A stretch of 64,000 nucleotides of DNA, taken from Beroe forskalii. Taxonomy: Eukaryota > Ctenophora > Nuda > Beroida > Beroidae. The stretch covers positions 124,001 to 188,000 of the forward strand of contig WFMF01000142.1 of the NCBI GenBank assembly GCA_011033025.1. The letters run 5' to 3'. Below the pieces are notes generated by a model. It had not been told where the DNA came from. It was given only the letters and a program-made list of their open reading frames with translations, and did not search any database. Shown here one piece after another: positions 33,388 through 45,845 of this stretch. How positions within the stretch are numbered: the first letter of the stretch is position 1; every line of letters begins with the position of its first letter. The translations under genes and the position numbers were made by a program.

Positions 33388-35513
33388 ATGTCGTACACCT
33401 GTACTCAGCAAGTCCTGGTCATTGAGGACGCTGAACAATGCAACGAAGGTTTTTACTGTTTTACATCTTAGATCTTTAGACATTATCTTGGATATCAACT
33501 TATCGAGGATGATATCCATTTTTCAACTGATTTTGTGCCATATACAGTATACTGTTTTTCCGAGAATTTGTGATCTTAATGAGTTGACTGTCAAAAGCTT
33601 ATCAAATCTGGAGCAGAATCACATTTATGATCTCAAAGCATCAACCTATCAGCTGACATAACACTCCCGCAGCATTCAAGGACTACATTCTGGCTCCGGG
33701 TCTGCAGTTCATTGGGCTGGACTGCGAGTGGAACACTAACCGACCCATCTCCCTGCTCCAAGTAGCCACACCCACTGTAGTGATGCTAGTTCGTATCTCA
33801 AAGATGGGGTTTGTTGTGCCGAATAATGTGAGACTGGTGTTGGAGGACCCCACCATCTACAAGGTATGGGGTTTGGGCGATGGATACGATTGAAAGATCA
33901 TCTCCGCTTTATCTTATTTGTACCGTTATGATATAAGAAATTAAGAAAATGCTGTCAATATAATGGCCTTTTAAAAGGCTTTTTACACTCAAGTATCCCC
34001 TATTAATAGCACCCACCCGCAATACCCATGTAAGTATCCCCTGTGGCCTGTAAAGCTGCAAGTAACACTACTTTGAATACCCATTCGCCCACTCGTAGTA
34101 CCCAAGTACGAAAGTATCCCCTGTGGCGTGTTAGTGTAAGTAACCCACTCGCCCACTCGTATCCAATTCCCCCTGCTTCTAACACCCACTCGTATCACCT
34201 AATCCCCCTGGTACTAACACCCACTCGTATTACCCAAGTATCCCCCTGCTTCTAACACCCATCCCCGCAGGTTGGAGTTAACATAGAGCACGACGGTGCT
34301 AAGCTGGGAGAGGACTGTCTGTGTGGTATTAAGAGCTGGGTAGACTTGCGACATGTGGCAGTTAGGAGCACCTCCTGGGTGCCCTGTGTAGTGAGTCAGA
34401 TAGAGAATCATGAGCAGGAGCTTAGGTTCTACGGTCAGACAGACCCGGTATGTGGGGACCGGAGTGGGCATGAGTGTTCTTGTTGGGTCCCAATATGGAT
34501 TAATTCAAACCCAGCATTGTATGTGGGGACCGGAGTAGGCAAGAGTGGTGGTGTTTCTGTTTGAATGTGCATGAATTGGTATCCAAGTGTCAAGTGGGAT
34601 TTGCTAGCGTTTACAAATCTGATAATTTGGGGAACTGTGGGAACTGTGCACGACCTTGTTCTTGACGTTATTTCAAAATTTGTTTTGATAAAGGCTAGCT
34701 TTATCTTTTAGATGCGATTATAATCATGTTTTCTATCGTCTCACCAATTTTCCTCAGAATTCTGAGAGTGCTAAGACTGCGAATGGAAAGCGTCTAAGTT
34801 GGTCTCCTAAAATGGGGCTGGAGTCTCTGATAAGCGATTGCATGGACATGAAGCTACCCAAGAACTCTTCTGCGCGTTGGAATGGTTTGTCTTGTGATCG
34901 GTATGACGAAAGTCTGCTTTGTCGATAGAATCTCTGAGAGTCAGAACTGAACGTCAAGATTGAACTATCCTATCCTTGAAAAGATGAAAATCGGCTTTCC
35001 ATGTGTTATGTTACATGATTATACATCATCATGGTATACCGCGATGATAATTTTTTCGGTACACTAAAAAGGTATACCTTCACTTAAATTCTAACCAAAA
35101 TCTTTCTTTTTCCAGATGATTGGGAGGTGGACAGGCTCCGTCCTAACCAAGAAACGTACGCTGCTAACGACGCAACAGCTTCCCTTGACATATTCGCTGC
35201 TCTCGTCCACACCTCCCTCACTGAGACCACTCTCCCTGTTACTCTCGACACCTTCGACATTAGTGACGTCATCAGTAAACACGCCAAGGAGTTGGAAGCA
35301 GCGATAGAGGAGCTGCTGGATGTGCCTTTCTTACAGGCTCCTGAGGATACGTTAGCTCTCTACCATGTCATTGAGAAGCAGATGCCTCATCTCAATATCA
35401 AGGGCTATTACACCAAGCCTGCACCCTCAAAAAGTAAGATACCGCCCCCAGCCTCTAAGAAGCATTTAAAGAAAGCTAAAAAGCTCAAGAAATTGCAAAA
35501 TTCTAGCGCTTAA
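33388..35513 (+). CDS. EXD2-like 3'-5' exonuclease, copy B (tandem paralogue, complete)
   Basis: Exons 33388-33448, 33673-33863, 34271-34447, 34758-34884 and 35116-35513 form one continuous frame from ATG to TAA. DEDD motifs are all present: FIGLDCEWN, SLLQVAT, GVNIEHDGAKLGEDC, and ETYAANDATASLDIF. The C-terminus is a short lysine-rich tail (KKHLKKAKKLKKLQ) and lacks the zinc-binding domain of copy A. Exon boundaries match those of copy A motif for motif, so the two arose by tandem duplication. I infer an exonuclease of similar chemistry; its substrate is unknown. Confidence 0.88.
33990..34262. repeat. Intronic minisatellite next to an acceptor of EXD2-like B
   Basis: Repeats built on CACCCACTCGTA, AAGTATCCCCCTG and TTCTAACACCCA, in units of about 45-60 bp, fill the intron and run directly into the true acceptor CATCCCCGCAG (34270). 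Several units carry the same pyrimidine-rich run as the acceptor. Confidence 0.75.
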
Positions 35514-37123
35514 TGATTTAAGTTTAAAGATTTTAGTTGAATAATTATGTTCGTCGTGAAATTCTTATTATTGCCGATATTATGGAATTCTTGTCATTGT
35601 CAGTTTAGTACAGTTTGTTTAATGAATTATGTTGGAATCGAAAATGTTTTCACTTTTCCTTCTTGCTAACAGTTTTAAAATAAAATCAGTTAAAACAGTG
35701 AAATAACATTATTAAGATCAAAACGGTATCACAAAATAATTTAAGGCCTGGGAATTCAGTATCGCAGAAATTATGATCAACGAGTGCTTTTGTATAACTG
35801 CAGGTTGTTTTGTAGTTTTCTACATTTAAAAAAATCATATTAGTTTAACTATACACTGTACAATGCACATCAGGTATATCAGTCGTTAAAAGTTTACCTA
35901 AAGTACAAATTGATAAGTTACACATCTTATCAGAGTAGCATATGTAGTCATAGAAATATAATTAGAAACCTATCAGAGTATCATGTTATCATGTTATCAT
36001 CGTGAACTTACTTCTGGCGGCAATCTGGGGTTCACTGTACATCGGTAATAAATACTATCAGGTGGAATAGTTAAAGTTAAAGGGGAACATGGGAAATTCT
36101 CGCTTTTGGTGCAAATTTTTAGAACCCTTGCTTTGGCACCTGACCACGCTGACTTACGGCTAAAAATACATCCCGTTGACTGTTTCAAATGCAGAACAAG
36201 GTCTGTCATAATAGTTTAATCAGTCAATCCAATTCGTGGACGATATATCCAGTACACCACTTTACATCATGGCATTGATTCTTGTTGTTACCAGTTCTTA
36301 CTGAAATGACACCTCGCTGACACCAATTCTGTCTGACACCACTCCTCTCTGACACCAGTTCTTACTGACACCACTTCTCACTGGCACCAGTTCTTACTGA
36401 CATGACTCCTCGCTGACACCAGTTCTTACTGATACCACTTTTACAACTAGGATACCTGGCATTGTATCTTGTTTTACCAGTTCAGTTCTTTCTGACACCA
36501 CTCCTCGCTAACACCAGTTCTTACTAACACCACTTCATGCTGACACCACTTCATGCTGACACCAGTTCTTATTGCAACTATTCATGAATATTTTGATTAT
36601 TTCTCTCTGACACCAGTTTTGCAGACAACACTTCTCGCCGCATCAGACATGTTTGTGTCGCATATTATGTGTCGCTATTTTTTGCTGACACCAGATTTAA
36701 ATGACATCCGGTCTCAAGAACCATCCGATATCAAGAACCATATTAAGAACCACGGATATCAGCTCACGTTGACACTATTTTGTGTTTATCCAGTGACTCC
36801 GGTTTTGCTGACACCATTTCACGCTAAATTAACGCTACTATAATAAAGTAGCATCGTTTTCCGCCTATAGAAGTATGGATGTAGATAAGTAGATAATTTA
36901 GATCAGCTCAGAATCTCTTGAAATCTCATCCCACTTGTCCTGTGTTTTCCTTGTCACTTAGTCAGCAGTCCTGTTTTGCGTTGTCTGTACTTTGTAAATT
37001 GTAATTGTATCAACTGTTATATGATAACCAATCATTTTGGAATCTAGTGTATAAAGCAGCATTGATTTCCAGTTCATTACTATGAAAATGTTTTTTCAAG
37101 CCGCTAAATTCAAACCATTTCAG
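35514..37123. repeat. Intergenic region with a 17-bp CTGACACCA minisatellite (about 36300-36820)
   Basis: Degenerate CTGACACCAGTTCTTA and CTGACACCACTTCTC units, with larger breaks, occupy about 500 bp; the first part (35514-36290) shows nothing. An upstream exon for the gene starting at 37124 is expected here but is not recognised; an ATG at 37082 is in open sequence directly before the acceptor. Confidence 0.75.
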
Positions 37124-39347
37124 AAAAGTTGGAACGCCTGGAGATGTACAAGAAGAAGAGGCAGGAAGCCTACGCAGCCACGCCACCTAGAACCGCCCCT
37201 ATTGCCCCACCCCCAGCCGTCCAATCCGAATCATCAGACACATCCCGTAACTCCTTCACATTTAACGAGATAACCTCCGCTCTCAAGGATACTAAGGCCG
37301 ATCCCAAGAGTGCTGCTGAGGACTTCGTCAATACCCAGATCGAGTCTGACAGTTTGTCGGAGGACGAGGTTTTCTCGCCTCAGTACGAAGTTCTGTTCTA
37401 CTTCCGTCCCATTTCCGATCGATCGCTTCCGATTATTGCTGGTTACAGCTACGGTCGAGGCTCGCAACCTTTACCGGGATATAGGCGGTTCAGGAACGTG
37501 GAAGCAACGACTCAGACGGATTTTGTCGTAAACGAAGGTCAAATGAAAGAGTGGTGCTACGATTTCCATCTAAGGTGGAAAATGAGTATCAGAAGAGTAT
37601 CCACACCAACACATCCCAAAGCTTCATATTTCCTCGAAAAGCTAAAATCAGGACAGAATCGCCTCTCCCCAAGTCCACGACAGATGATGACAATGAATCG
37701 GTTTCAAGCGCAACCTCCTCGAACTATCAGTCGTGCTCGAGTGCGCAGAGTAAGAACAAAGGTCGTGGGAGGGGGAGGGGTAAAGTGGCCCCCTTGGTGG
37801 GTCCCTCCAGGACTACGGATAGTGATGGAGATTTGAGAAAGGGCCGGGGTCGGGGCCGCGGGGCTCTGCCCCTAGGGGCCAAGTCCAGTGATAAGGAGTC
37901 AGATCTCGAGCTTAAGGCGTGAGTATTCGTCTGTCTTACTCATAATATTGTTAATACTTAACTACCAAGTCTGACTGTGATGAGAAAAAGTAGCTGACAG
38001 CCAATTGTGATGGTAAAATACCAGTTGCCAATTGCTATCGGTCACACAAGAAATCTTGCATATTTGGAACACGCGATACATAATCTGTGATCGCATTGCG
38101 CGCAATATTGCGGTTTTCAGTGCGCACGTGATTTCATAAAGTGGTTTTGTAGATTTCAATTTTGCACATTGATGCTAAATTAAACGATTGCAGGACGTTC
38201 TCAAGCACAGATATCCGCTACCAAGATTGCCCAGAAGATCTAATAAGACCGACTGATTTAGCCATGTAAGTTGAACCACTCCGAATTCTACGAATAATCG
38301 GTTAGATGGATTAAAATTAGCTTGAGTTAAGGTTAAATCGGAAGGGGCTCTGCATGTCATGATAGTGCTATTTGGGATTTATTTCATTTACCAACCATTT
38401 CTCACTTGCTTCAACTGAAACATTTCAGAGAAAGTAGGTCTAGGAATCCAACTACCTCATCGGTTTCATCCGCGACCACCCCATGTGAGTTAAATGAGCC
38501 TTAAAGTTGAATATTTTGTATGCTTAAACCTTTATTGAACCAACGACATTTTCATCTGTAAAATGTGAGTTAAAAGTTAAATATTTAGTTTTAGCACCAT
38601 TGCGAGCGCTTCTGTAAATACAATGAAAAATTGATTGTAAATCTCAAGATTGACGGGGTTATAACTCTTGTTCCAGGTCATCAGTCGCTTCGTGAACGAA
38701 GTTCTCTGAGCGATATCACGCCAACCATTGCTGATGGTTACCAGTCGTTCCCAACTCCAACCTTGCCAGACGCCACCCCAACCCAGCCAGACATCAGCCC
38801 AACTAATCCCAGTAAAAACTCATTCCTTCCTCAAACTAACAGTAATCCTGGTGTCCCGGAGCCAGATTACAGCACATATTCAGTAAAAGACCTCATGGAC
38901 AAAGTACCTAAGTCAGACGATTATATCACAGTGCCACTCAATAACCAATCTAAAATGCGGTCAGACCGGAATGGCAACATGGGTTACAATCGAGCCTCAG
39001 CCGACAGATATTCCAGCAGACCGCCACCCAATCAGGACAGAGATTACAGGTCACGTGATCAACGGTCAACCAATCGCACGGATATAAACCAGAACTACGA
39101 ATACCAAACCTCGTGTTTCCGGCAGGCTAAACAGGCCGGATTCCACAGTCTCCACACGGGTAGCATTTCGAGCGACAGCACCTACACCAAGCCTCAACAG
39201 GAAGAAGTGGCCTTTGACTGGGGCAAGTTTAGGGAGTCTGAGGGACTAACTCAGGAAAAGGAACCAGAGAAGAAATCGTACCATCTGAAGTTGTCAGATT
39301 CCGAAGATGAGGATTTCCTACGAGACGATTACTCTAAATCATCGTGA
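37124..39347 (+). CDS. Unrecognised low-complexity protein gene
   Basis: Exons 37124-37527, 37575-37918, 38194-38265, 38429-38484 and 38677-39347 join in phase; the 37528-37574 intron would be only 47 bp (GTAAAC to CTAAG), and it repairs the frame between NVEATTQTDFV and ENEYQKSIHTNTSQ. Sequence features: a basic helical start (KLERLEMYKKKRQEAY), Ser/Asp-rich linkers, an RG-rich patch (GRGRGRGK, then KGRGRGRG), and a Pro/Thr region with repeated ATPTQPDISPT-like phrases. The end is acidic (SDSEDEDFLRDDY), with TGA at 39345-39347 overlapping a possible donor, so more exons may exist. It resembles RNA-associated or scaffold proteins in composition only. No domain is recognised; the 5' end is missing. 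Confidence 0.6.
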
Positions 39348-40197
39348 GTATCAGCCGTATACACCGTCCTGGGAGCAGAAACTACTCCGTTGAATTGTCA
39401 CGAGGGTCTGTCAACGACCGACAAACCACTCCGAAAGTGAATGGTGGTGTTGGTTCAATAGATAAATGCAATGAATTACATCGCTAATTCCCGTCAGTCA
39501 ATAATCCATTATCATTCTCCGTCATCGCTTCATTAATCCCATTTCATGTTTGTTTAAACACCAGTTTAAAGTTTCAAATTATAAATTGATTAATTTCTTT
39601 TATAATAATAAAACAGTTCAACCGTAAAAACGCTACCGTTACGATATTTGTTTTGTTGATTTGATAATTCAGTAGGAATGTACCATAGAACTTTATATTG
39701 ACGCTATTTGACTCCTTTAATTTCACGTTGAACAATAAAATCAGTTATTGTTACTAAATAAAATTAAAACGTTTAATAAAAATGTAAAATGATTGATTAG
39801 TGCTGAATATTTGAATTGAGTTCTTAATATCATTTAATGCTAGATACCTGATATTTTTTTCATTTATTTATAATCAATCACGTTATCAATTAGTGAAATT
39901 AAACGGACTGTTCACCGTTGAATCATAATTAAATAATTATATCATTTTAACTGATATATGTTTAGCAAACAGATTTTTATAGTTACAGTTGAGTGTATTT
40001 TAAACACTTATATAATTTTAATTTGGGTTTAATTACTGAATTTTACTCTGCTTAAATTTTTCAAACCCATAATTCGACTTCAATGTTGGATTCTGTTGCT
40101 CAAACATTTGGATTTTTCAAAAAAAGATTTGCTGTTATAGCAATACTTATCTCCTATTTCTAACCATTATCCCATTCCAAAGCTAAGTTTACTCGCA
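39348..40197. other. AT-rich intergenic stretch, no gene seen
   Basis: Strongly AT-rich sequence between the low-complexity gene and CZIB, with no open frame or repeat. It probably includes the 3' end of the former and the promoter of the latter. Confidence 0.5.
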
Positions 40198-41414
40198 ATG
40201 TTTGTGGAACTCCAGCTCAAAGCTTCCCTGGTGAATATTGAGAGCTTTTCAGCCGAGGGCGAGGACTTCAAATGGCAACTCAAGATCAAGTTTCAGAATA
40301 GATACAACCTTCTTAATAAAATGCATTCTATAGGAGGTTTCCAAAGTCTAGGGCCTGAAAATTTGACTGTCGAGGAATATCCCGGTTAATTAATTTCAAA
40401 AATCAAATTCTGATAAACGCCCCCTAACAGAGCCTCCCCAGATCAAGTGCTCAAGTTGCGGAGAGGAGCCGGATCACCTGATCCACGTGTCTCAGGATGA
40501 GTCCTCTGAGATCAAGGGAGGGAGGGGCTCTGCTAACCTCGTGGTTAAGTGCAAAATGTGCGGCAGGGAGAACTCGATGAGTATCGTAGGTTTGTAAATC
40601 CTAGCAGCTTAGTTGGGGTATTGACTTGAAGTTTGAACGTTAACTTAAATAAAATCAGCGATTATGAAATTTATTCATAATCGCTGATTCCCGCGTAAAT
40701 TAAGTTAAAACCAGATTTTCCCCAGTTTTACAGGGGAAATCAATTTTCAGCCTTTCTTCGATTTTCCAATCGCCTTTCTGTCCTCAGAAGGAAGTGTGAA
40801 GCCGTACAGTAACAGCAGTGTCCAGTTCGCTAGTGTGGTGAGGTTTGAGTGTAGAGGAGTTGAACCAGTGGACTTCCAGCCCCACGGAGGTATAACTTAT
40901 TGTCTTGGGCTTGGCTTTGCGATCCTTTCTAAGTTATTACTGTCTCTAATCAATGTGCATCATTTCCATGATCAATTGATCGCACAATTTTAATCGGGCT
41001 GTTTTCACAGTTTGGACAGCCACTGCAGCGGACAGTGGTGTAGTGTTCAGTGACGTAGAGCTGGCTGACAAGGAGTGGTGTGAATACGACGAGAAAGAGG
41101 TACGTGCAGGGTTAGGTACAAGGCCAATCCTGCTTTCTGAGGTCAACTTTCATAGAATTAGAGATTTTCAATTGATCTAGTAAAATAGTAAGTTGAAACG
41201 GTGAGACTCCTCAGTAAAATAGGCCCATTGAAGCAACTGATTAGAAATTTTAGAAAAGATTTGGTGTTGAATACTTGCGAGTCGGGGGGCGCACGGCGAA
41301 GGGAGTCTGACAAATGTTTATTGGATGATTGCGCTCACAATTATGTTAATATTTCAGAACAGAGAAGTCGGTATATACGAACTGGAAAGCAAGTTCATTG
41401 CTTGCAAGAAATAG
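40198..41414 (+). CDS. CZIB: CXXC-motif zinc-binding protein (DUF866)
   Basis: Exons 40198-40336, 40431-40589, 40788-40889, 41011-41099 and 41358-41414 (TAG). The product matches the small conserved eukaryotic CZIB/C1orf123 family along its length: a start like the family's (LQLKASLVNI), two zinc-binding CxxC pairs (KCSSCGEE and KCKMCGRENS), KGGRGSANLVV, RFECRGVEPVDFQPHG, EWCEYDEKE and the ending VGIYELESKFIACKK. The function of the family is poorly known. The border between exons 1 and 2 is uncertain: the in-phase join at 40336 keeps about 20 residues not typical of the family. It lies 460 bp upstream of the right ING gene, same strand. Confidence 0.92.
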
Positions 41415-41874
41415 ATAAACATTCTACTAGGACATTGCATGCAGATTTTAATTGTTATAGTTTTATAGTGTTGATATGAATTTAACCACTTTTTGATGCT
41501 ATGAAAAGATTTATATTAAATCTTCGTTCACAATTTTTCATAAGTTTTGAACAGTTCTAGTTGATAAATGATATTTATGGCCAAGGTTTACTTTTATGTT
41601 TGACTATTATTTATTTGGTTAATATGTTATGATATATTTTTGATAGAATTCACATGGATCGATCAATATTCATATTTCACGTTAAAACTTATTAATTAAT
41701 TGTGTCCCAATTTATTTAATTGAGCTATCATGAATCGGCACTAGCAATGTCATTACCTTTAAAACTTATTATTAGGTTCATTTATTTCTGATTCTTAATC
41801 TTGTATGTCACCAATTTACAATGTATGACATCTAACCCAATCCCCCTTATAGCACATAGCAAGACAGCAAGACA

Positions 41875-42961
41875 ATGTATGACATCGGCGCTGATTCCTC
41901 CTCAAGTTCCTCCTCCAACCTCTCCTCTGACTCCGATCTTTCCAACAACAACAGCCTGGAGAGTGGGGATGAGAACGACATGATCACTTCCTACATCAAC
42001 AACTACATCAAGACAGTTCAGGACATGCCTCCCCGGGTTATGCGGGAGGTTTCCAAGATCATGGAGATCGATGTGAAGATCCAGAAGAACTTCCAGGTGG
42101 GGCTTTGTGTTCTATCAGGGGGGCTTTGTGTTCTATCAGGTAATTTAGTGGTCTGAGCTGAGCGGCCAAGGGGGCGTACGGAAGTAGAGAAATGAGACGA
42201 ACTTATTCATGATAAATAGATACACTAAAATGTCTTGGATTAAGATTTAACACTTCTACCCTACAACCCAGGAGATCGATAACATCAAGAACATCATGAA
42301 GAGCGCGGTGCACTCCAAGCCGGAGCTTCGTGAGGACCTGCAACTGGCTAAGCGTAAACTCCACCGGATCCTGGTCCTGGAGGAGATGAAGAGCACGAGT
42401 GTGCAGGCCATCTCATCCATCTTGGAGGAGTCGTCCACCTCGTTAGACGAGGAGCAGAGTAGGAGTCTTGCCATGAAGTCCCTAGACACGGACACGCCCT
42501 CCCCCATCTGCTCCACGGAGGAGGCGGGGGACGAGGTGACGCCCCCCGAGGACCTGGATCTGGACGAGGACTACGAGGCAAGTGCTAAGAAACCCAAGAG
42601 AATGGGCGGTAGTACCCGGGGTCGGGGCAGGAAGTCGCTGCCTCCTCGGGAGACGAAGGACGAGGATATAGACGCTATTCTCAACAACAGCAGGGGAAGT
42701 TTCGGGCGGAAGAAGGGCGTGGCCCGCAAGAGGAGGTCGGAGCGGAAGAGTTCCCCGAGTTTGCTGGAAATAGACCCACCTGACCCGGAGGAGCCCCGGT
42801 ATTGCTCGTGTAACGAGGTTTCGTACGGAGATATGATAGGGTGTGACAACAACAACTGTCCGATCGAGTGGTTCCACTTCAAGTGTGTCAACCTCACTGC
42901 CAAGCCAAAGGGCAAGTGGTTCTGCCCTAATTGCACTCAGGACAAGAAGAAGAGTTCGTAA
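41875..42961 (+). CDS. ING-family PHD-finger chromatin protein, right copy
   Basis: Exons 41875-42096 and 42272-42961 give 303 residues, the same size as the left copy, with both exons of identical length (222 and 690 nt). Predicted proteins differ at two residues (Asp/Glu in the linker after SSIL, and Leu/Ile before DAILNN). The PHD zinc ligands and the aromatic/acidic histone-binding positions are unchanged. Over the PHD exon I counted five synonymous and no replacement differences. The intron carries a 20-bp tandem duplication (GGGCTTTGTGTTCTATCAGG twice) right at the donor side. Because the duplication ends just before the ATG, its upstream region is unrelated to that of the left copy, so expression may differ. 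Confidence 0.93.
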
Positions 42962-44886
42962 AGGATCCCGTATTAGGTATTTCAGAATATTATGTTAACA
43001 CCCCGTTATTTGAAAGTCCTTGGCAGCTGACTGTCTAGTGTCTATTGACTGATATCTGATTATCTGATTTCTCGGGTCGGGTCGTTGAAGCTAAGACTAT
43101 CGCCCCAGCTTCCAGCATGCAAAGACTGAATCAAGTGCTGCACTTCAAGGCAAAGAAAATGCAGATATGCAGGTGTTCATTAGTTCATTGCATGGAATGA
43201 AGGAGGAAGAACTCCCAGACAATATGTGTGATTATGCTGTACATGAGAAGATTTCTTGTTGCTAAATGTGCGGGACGTGGGTTAGGGAATGAATGGATTG
43301 ATCTGCTCTTAGATCAATCTATCAGAAGATTTATCACGATTTCATCCAAAGTCTTATCTATAAAGTGTTTCATATTTACCTGTTTTTGTGAATACATTGC
43401 ATATCGCATGCTAATAGAACTGAATAGTAAATATTTATGCCGGATTCGAGGGCACATGGTATTGATATTTCTTCTTCAAGCAATTTCAAAACATGCGTAT
43501 TATTAATTATTGTACCCGTACAATATTTCATGTAAAATTGTGAATTTGTTCTTAATTTTAACTTTTATCTAAGATTTAATGGATAGCATATGAATTGTTT
43601 GATTGATAGAATTCATCATGTAACTCAAACCACAATAAGCAAATTAAAAGCTCATTATTTTCTGTTTAAATGTACGCTGCCCCTCCCATGTTTGTATTGT
43701 GATATTGCGTCTTGATAATGCCAATCACTGTACATATTCCAGGCTCCAAATACTACAATTTGCTATATCGCTCTATCTACTCGAGTAGCAGCGTGTAGTT
43801 GTGTATGCACTTCATTGCCCAGATTTTTTGACGGTTGCACGTTGTTCTCCAGGCAATTCTGGTCCAGAATCACCTTGGTACCACTTTTGTATCGCTAGAC
43901 ACATGTCTGTAGGGCCACGCCCATGCCACGCCCTTAAGCGCGTATGGGGAAATTCATATCTCAGCTTCAGAAGGTCGTAGAGACTCCGTTTTGGGCTCAA
44001 ACGAAGCGCAATGACCACGTTTTTATGCAATTTTTAGTACGAATAGGCCTAAAAATGCCCAGGAAAAAAGTTATGGACCAAAAACTTGTTTTTCAGTGTA
44101 TTGCAAGGAAGTTACAGATGTTTATTTTGTATCTTGGTCTAGGAAGGTCCTAGAGACTTCGTTGTGGGCTCAAAAGAATCGCAATGACCATGTTTTTATG
44201 CAATTTTGAGTGTGAATATGCGTCAAAATGCCCAGGAAAAAAGTTATGGACCAAAACCGGGTTTTTCAACTTGTATCGCAAGCAAATTACACATGTTTAT
44301 ATTCATATCTCAGCCTAAGAAGATCACAGAGATTCCATTTTGGGCTATAAAACGGAGCACAATGGCCATGTTTATGTTTGACTTTCAATAAACATAAGGC
44401 CAAAAATGAACTTAAAAAATGTTATGAAGTTATGAGCCAAAATCCGATATTTGGGCACCTGCAAGACACTGTAGAGGGCATTTTGCATCTTGACCCTGGG
44501 AAGGTCGTACTTTAGAGACTTATAAGTCAGCTCAAAACCGCAATGGCCATGTTTATAGTTAATCTTATATTAGGGACTTGAAATAAAAAGTATAGCCCAA
44601 AGTGCACAAAAACTAGGTCTTGGGACATAAGCAACTCATATGCATTGGGGTTTTTGCCCAAAAAGGTGTACTGTACTGCACAACCCACATGTGTACAATT
44701 CTCTTTTGCTTGAAAATATATTCACTTTATGGAGACAATTGAATTCTATTATGTCTTGTATGAAAACCATATTTAGTCATAAATTCATGGTTGTGGGCAA
44801 GAAGAGGACGGTCAAAGGGTGAGGAGTCAAGGATGATCAGCCGAACAGGACATCCCCGACCAGCTTCTTTACACTTTCAGAAGGGC

Positions 44887-45551
44887 CTAAGGGAGGTGCT
44901 GCAACAGTGGAACAAGATGAGGAGGGGAAGGAGGAAGAAAGTGCGACATTTGACCCCCCCCGACATTACATCCCCCGACATCCGACCCCCCGTAATTACT
45001 AAAATGTGATAGACAGGATTTGGATATGTAGTTGTGAGCAATTCCAGTCAGGAAGGTGTCAGCAGAAGGTCTGAGTAGTTCCGGAGGAGGTTCTGGATCC
45101 TGTCGTTCCTCCTTCTCCAGGACAGATGACTTGAACACGTCTTCTCCGGTAACACGGAACACCTTGGCTCTGGAGAGGTTCTGCTGCGTCTGGAGTGTCT
45201 TGAGGAGGGTCCAGATGGAGAGGTGGTGGCAGGACAGCAGGGAGTTGAAGGAGTGGTGAAAGGACTCCAGTTCGTTGGTTGTGCGGGCAGATCCAGCCAA
45301 AGCTCTGTTCTGCATGTGGAGAGGGAAGATCGGGAGAAGTCCAGCTGGAAGTCCGATCCAGGTCCTCTCGAAGTAGGCCAGAAGTGGGAGCTCATCTGCC
45401 AGGAAGGTGATGGAGAGGGACTCGAAGATAGCCACAACATTCGCAACAGGAACTGCTGGTACTCCCTCATCAGGCCATGCTCCTTAACCTGGACACCCAG
45501 CCGCTTGCACGAGTGGAAGAAGCAACCTTCTGCTCCAATCCCAGGAAACAC
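44887..45551 (-). pseudogene. Partial MULE-like transposase (C-terminal part)
   Basis: Two overlapping minus-strand frames, 45551-45048 and 45435-44887, together carry the end of a MULE/FLYWCH-type transposase: GCFFHSCKRL (CxxH-type motif), YFERTWIGLP, and ARTTNELESFHHSFNSLL (the NN/E-x-H helix of the core). The frames overlap near 45350-45435, where a frameshift separates them. The N-terminal and first catalytic parts are absent, so this copy cannot make an enzyme and the element is non-autonomous. Confidence 0.7.
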
Positions 45552-45845
45552 TTCCAGAACAGCTCAGTTGCTGGTGCGACACATGAACCCCGTTCCCAAG
45601 CACAGTTGCATGGGAGGTTACTGTGCCTATAGAGGGGATGTGTTGTCGGGGGTCAAATGTCGCACTTAGATACCTTGGTCAAGCCGCGGATCAGTGCGTT
45701 TGATCTATGTTTATTCATCGGGGGATGTAATATCGGGGGTCAAATGTCGCAGCAATCGTCTAACTGCGACGTTTGACCCCCCGCTTTCCTCTATAGATTT
45801 ACAGTACTGAAGTCGGGGGATGTAATGTCGGGGGGTCAAGTGTCC
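44936..45845. repeat. Inverted and direct GACATTTGACCCCCCG repeats around the transposase fragment
   Basis: AGTGCGACATTTGACCCCCC near 44938 is inverted as GGGGGTCAAATGTCGCACTT at about 45650-45669, bounding a nested unit. Further copies lie near 45727, 45767 (inverted) and 45813, two of them with GGGGGATGTAATGTCGG. These look like the terminal repeats of a second element and its solo or duplicated ends. Confidence 0.7.

Noticed and set aside
42348-42936. Minus-strand open frames opposite the right ING exon
   Set aside because: Shadows of a GC-rich, strongly conserved coding exon; the same happens opposite the left copy.
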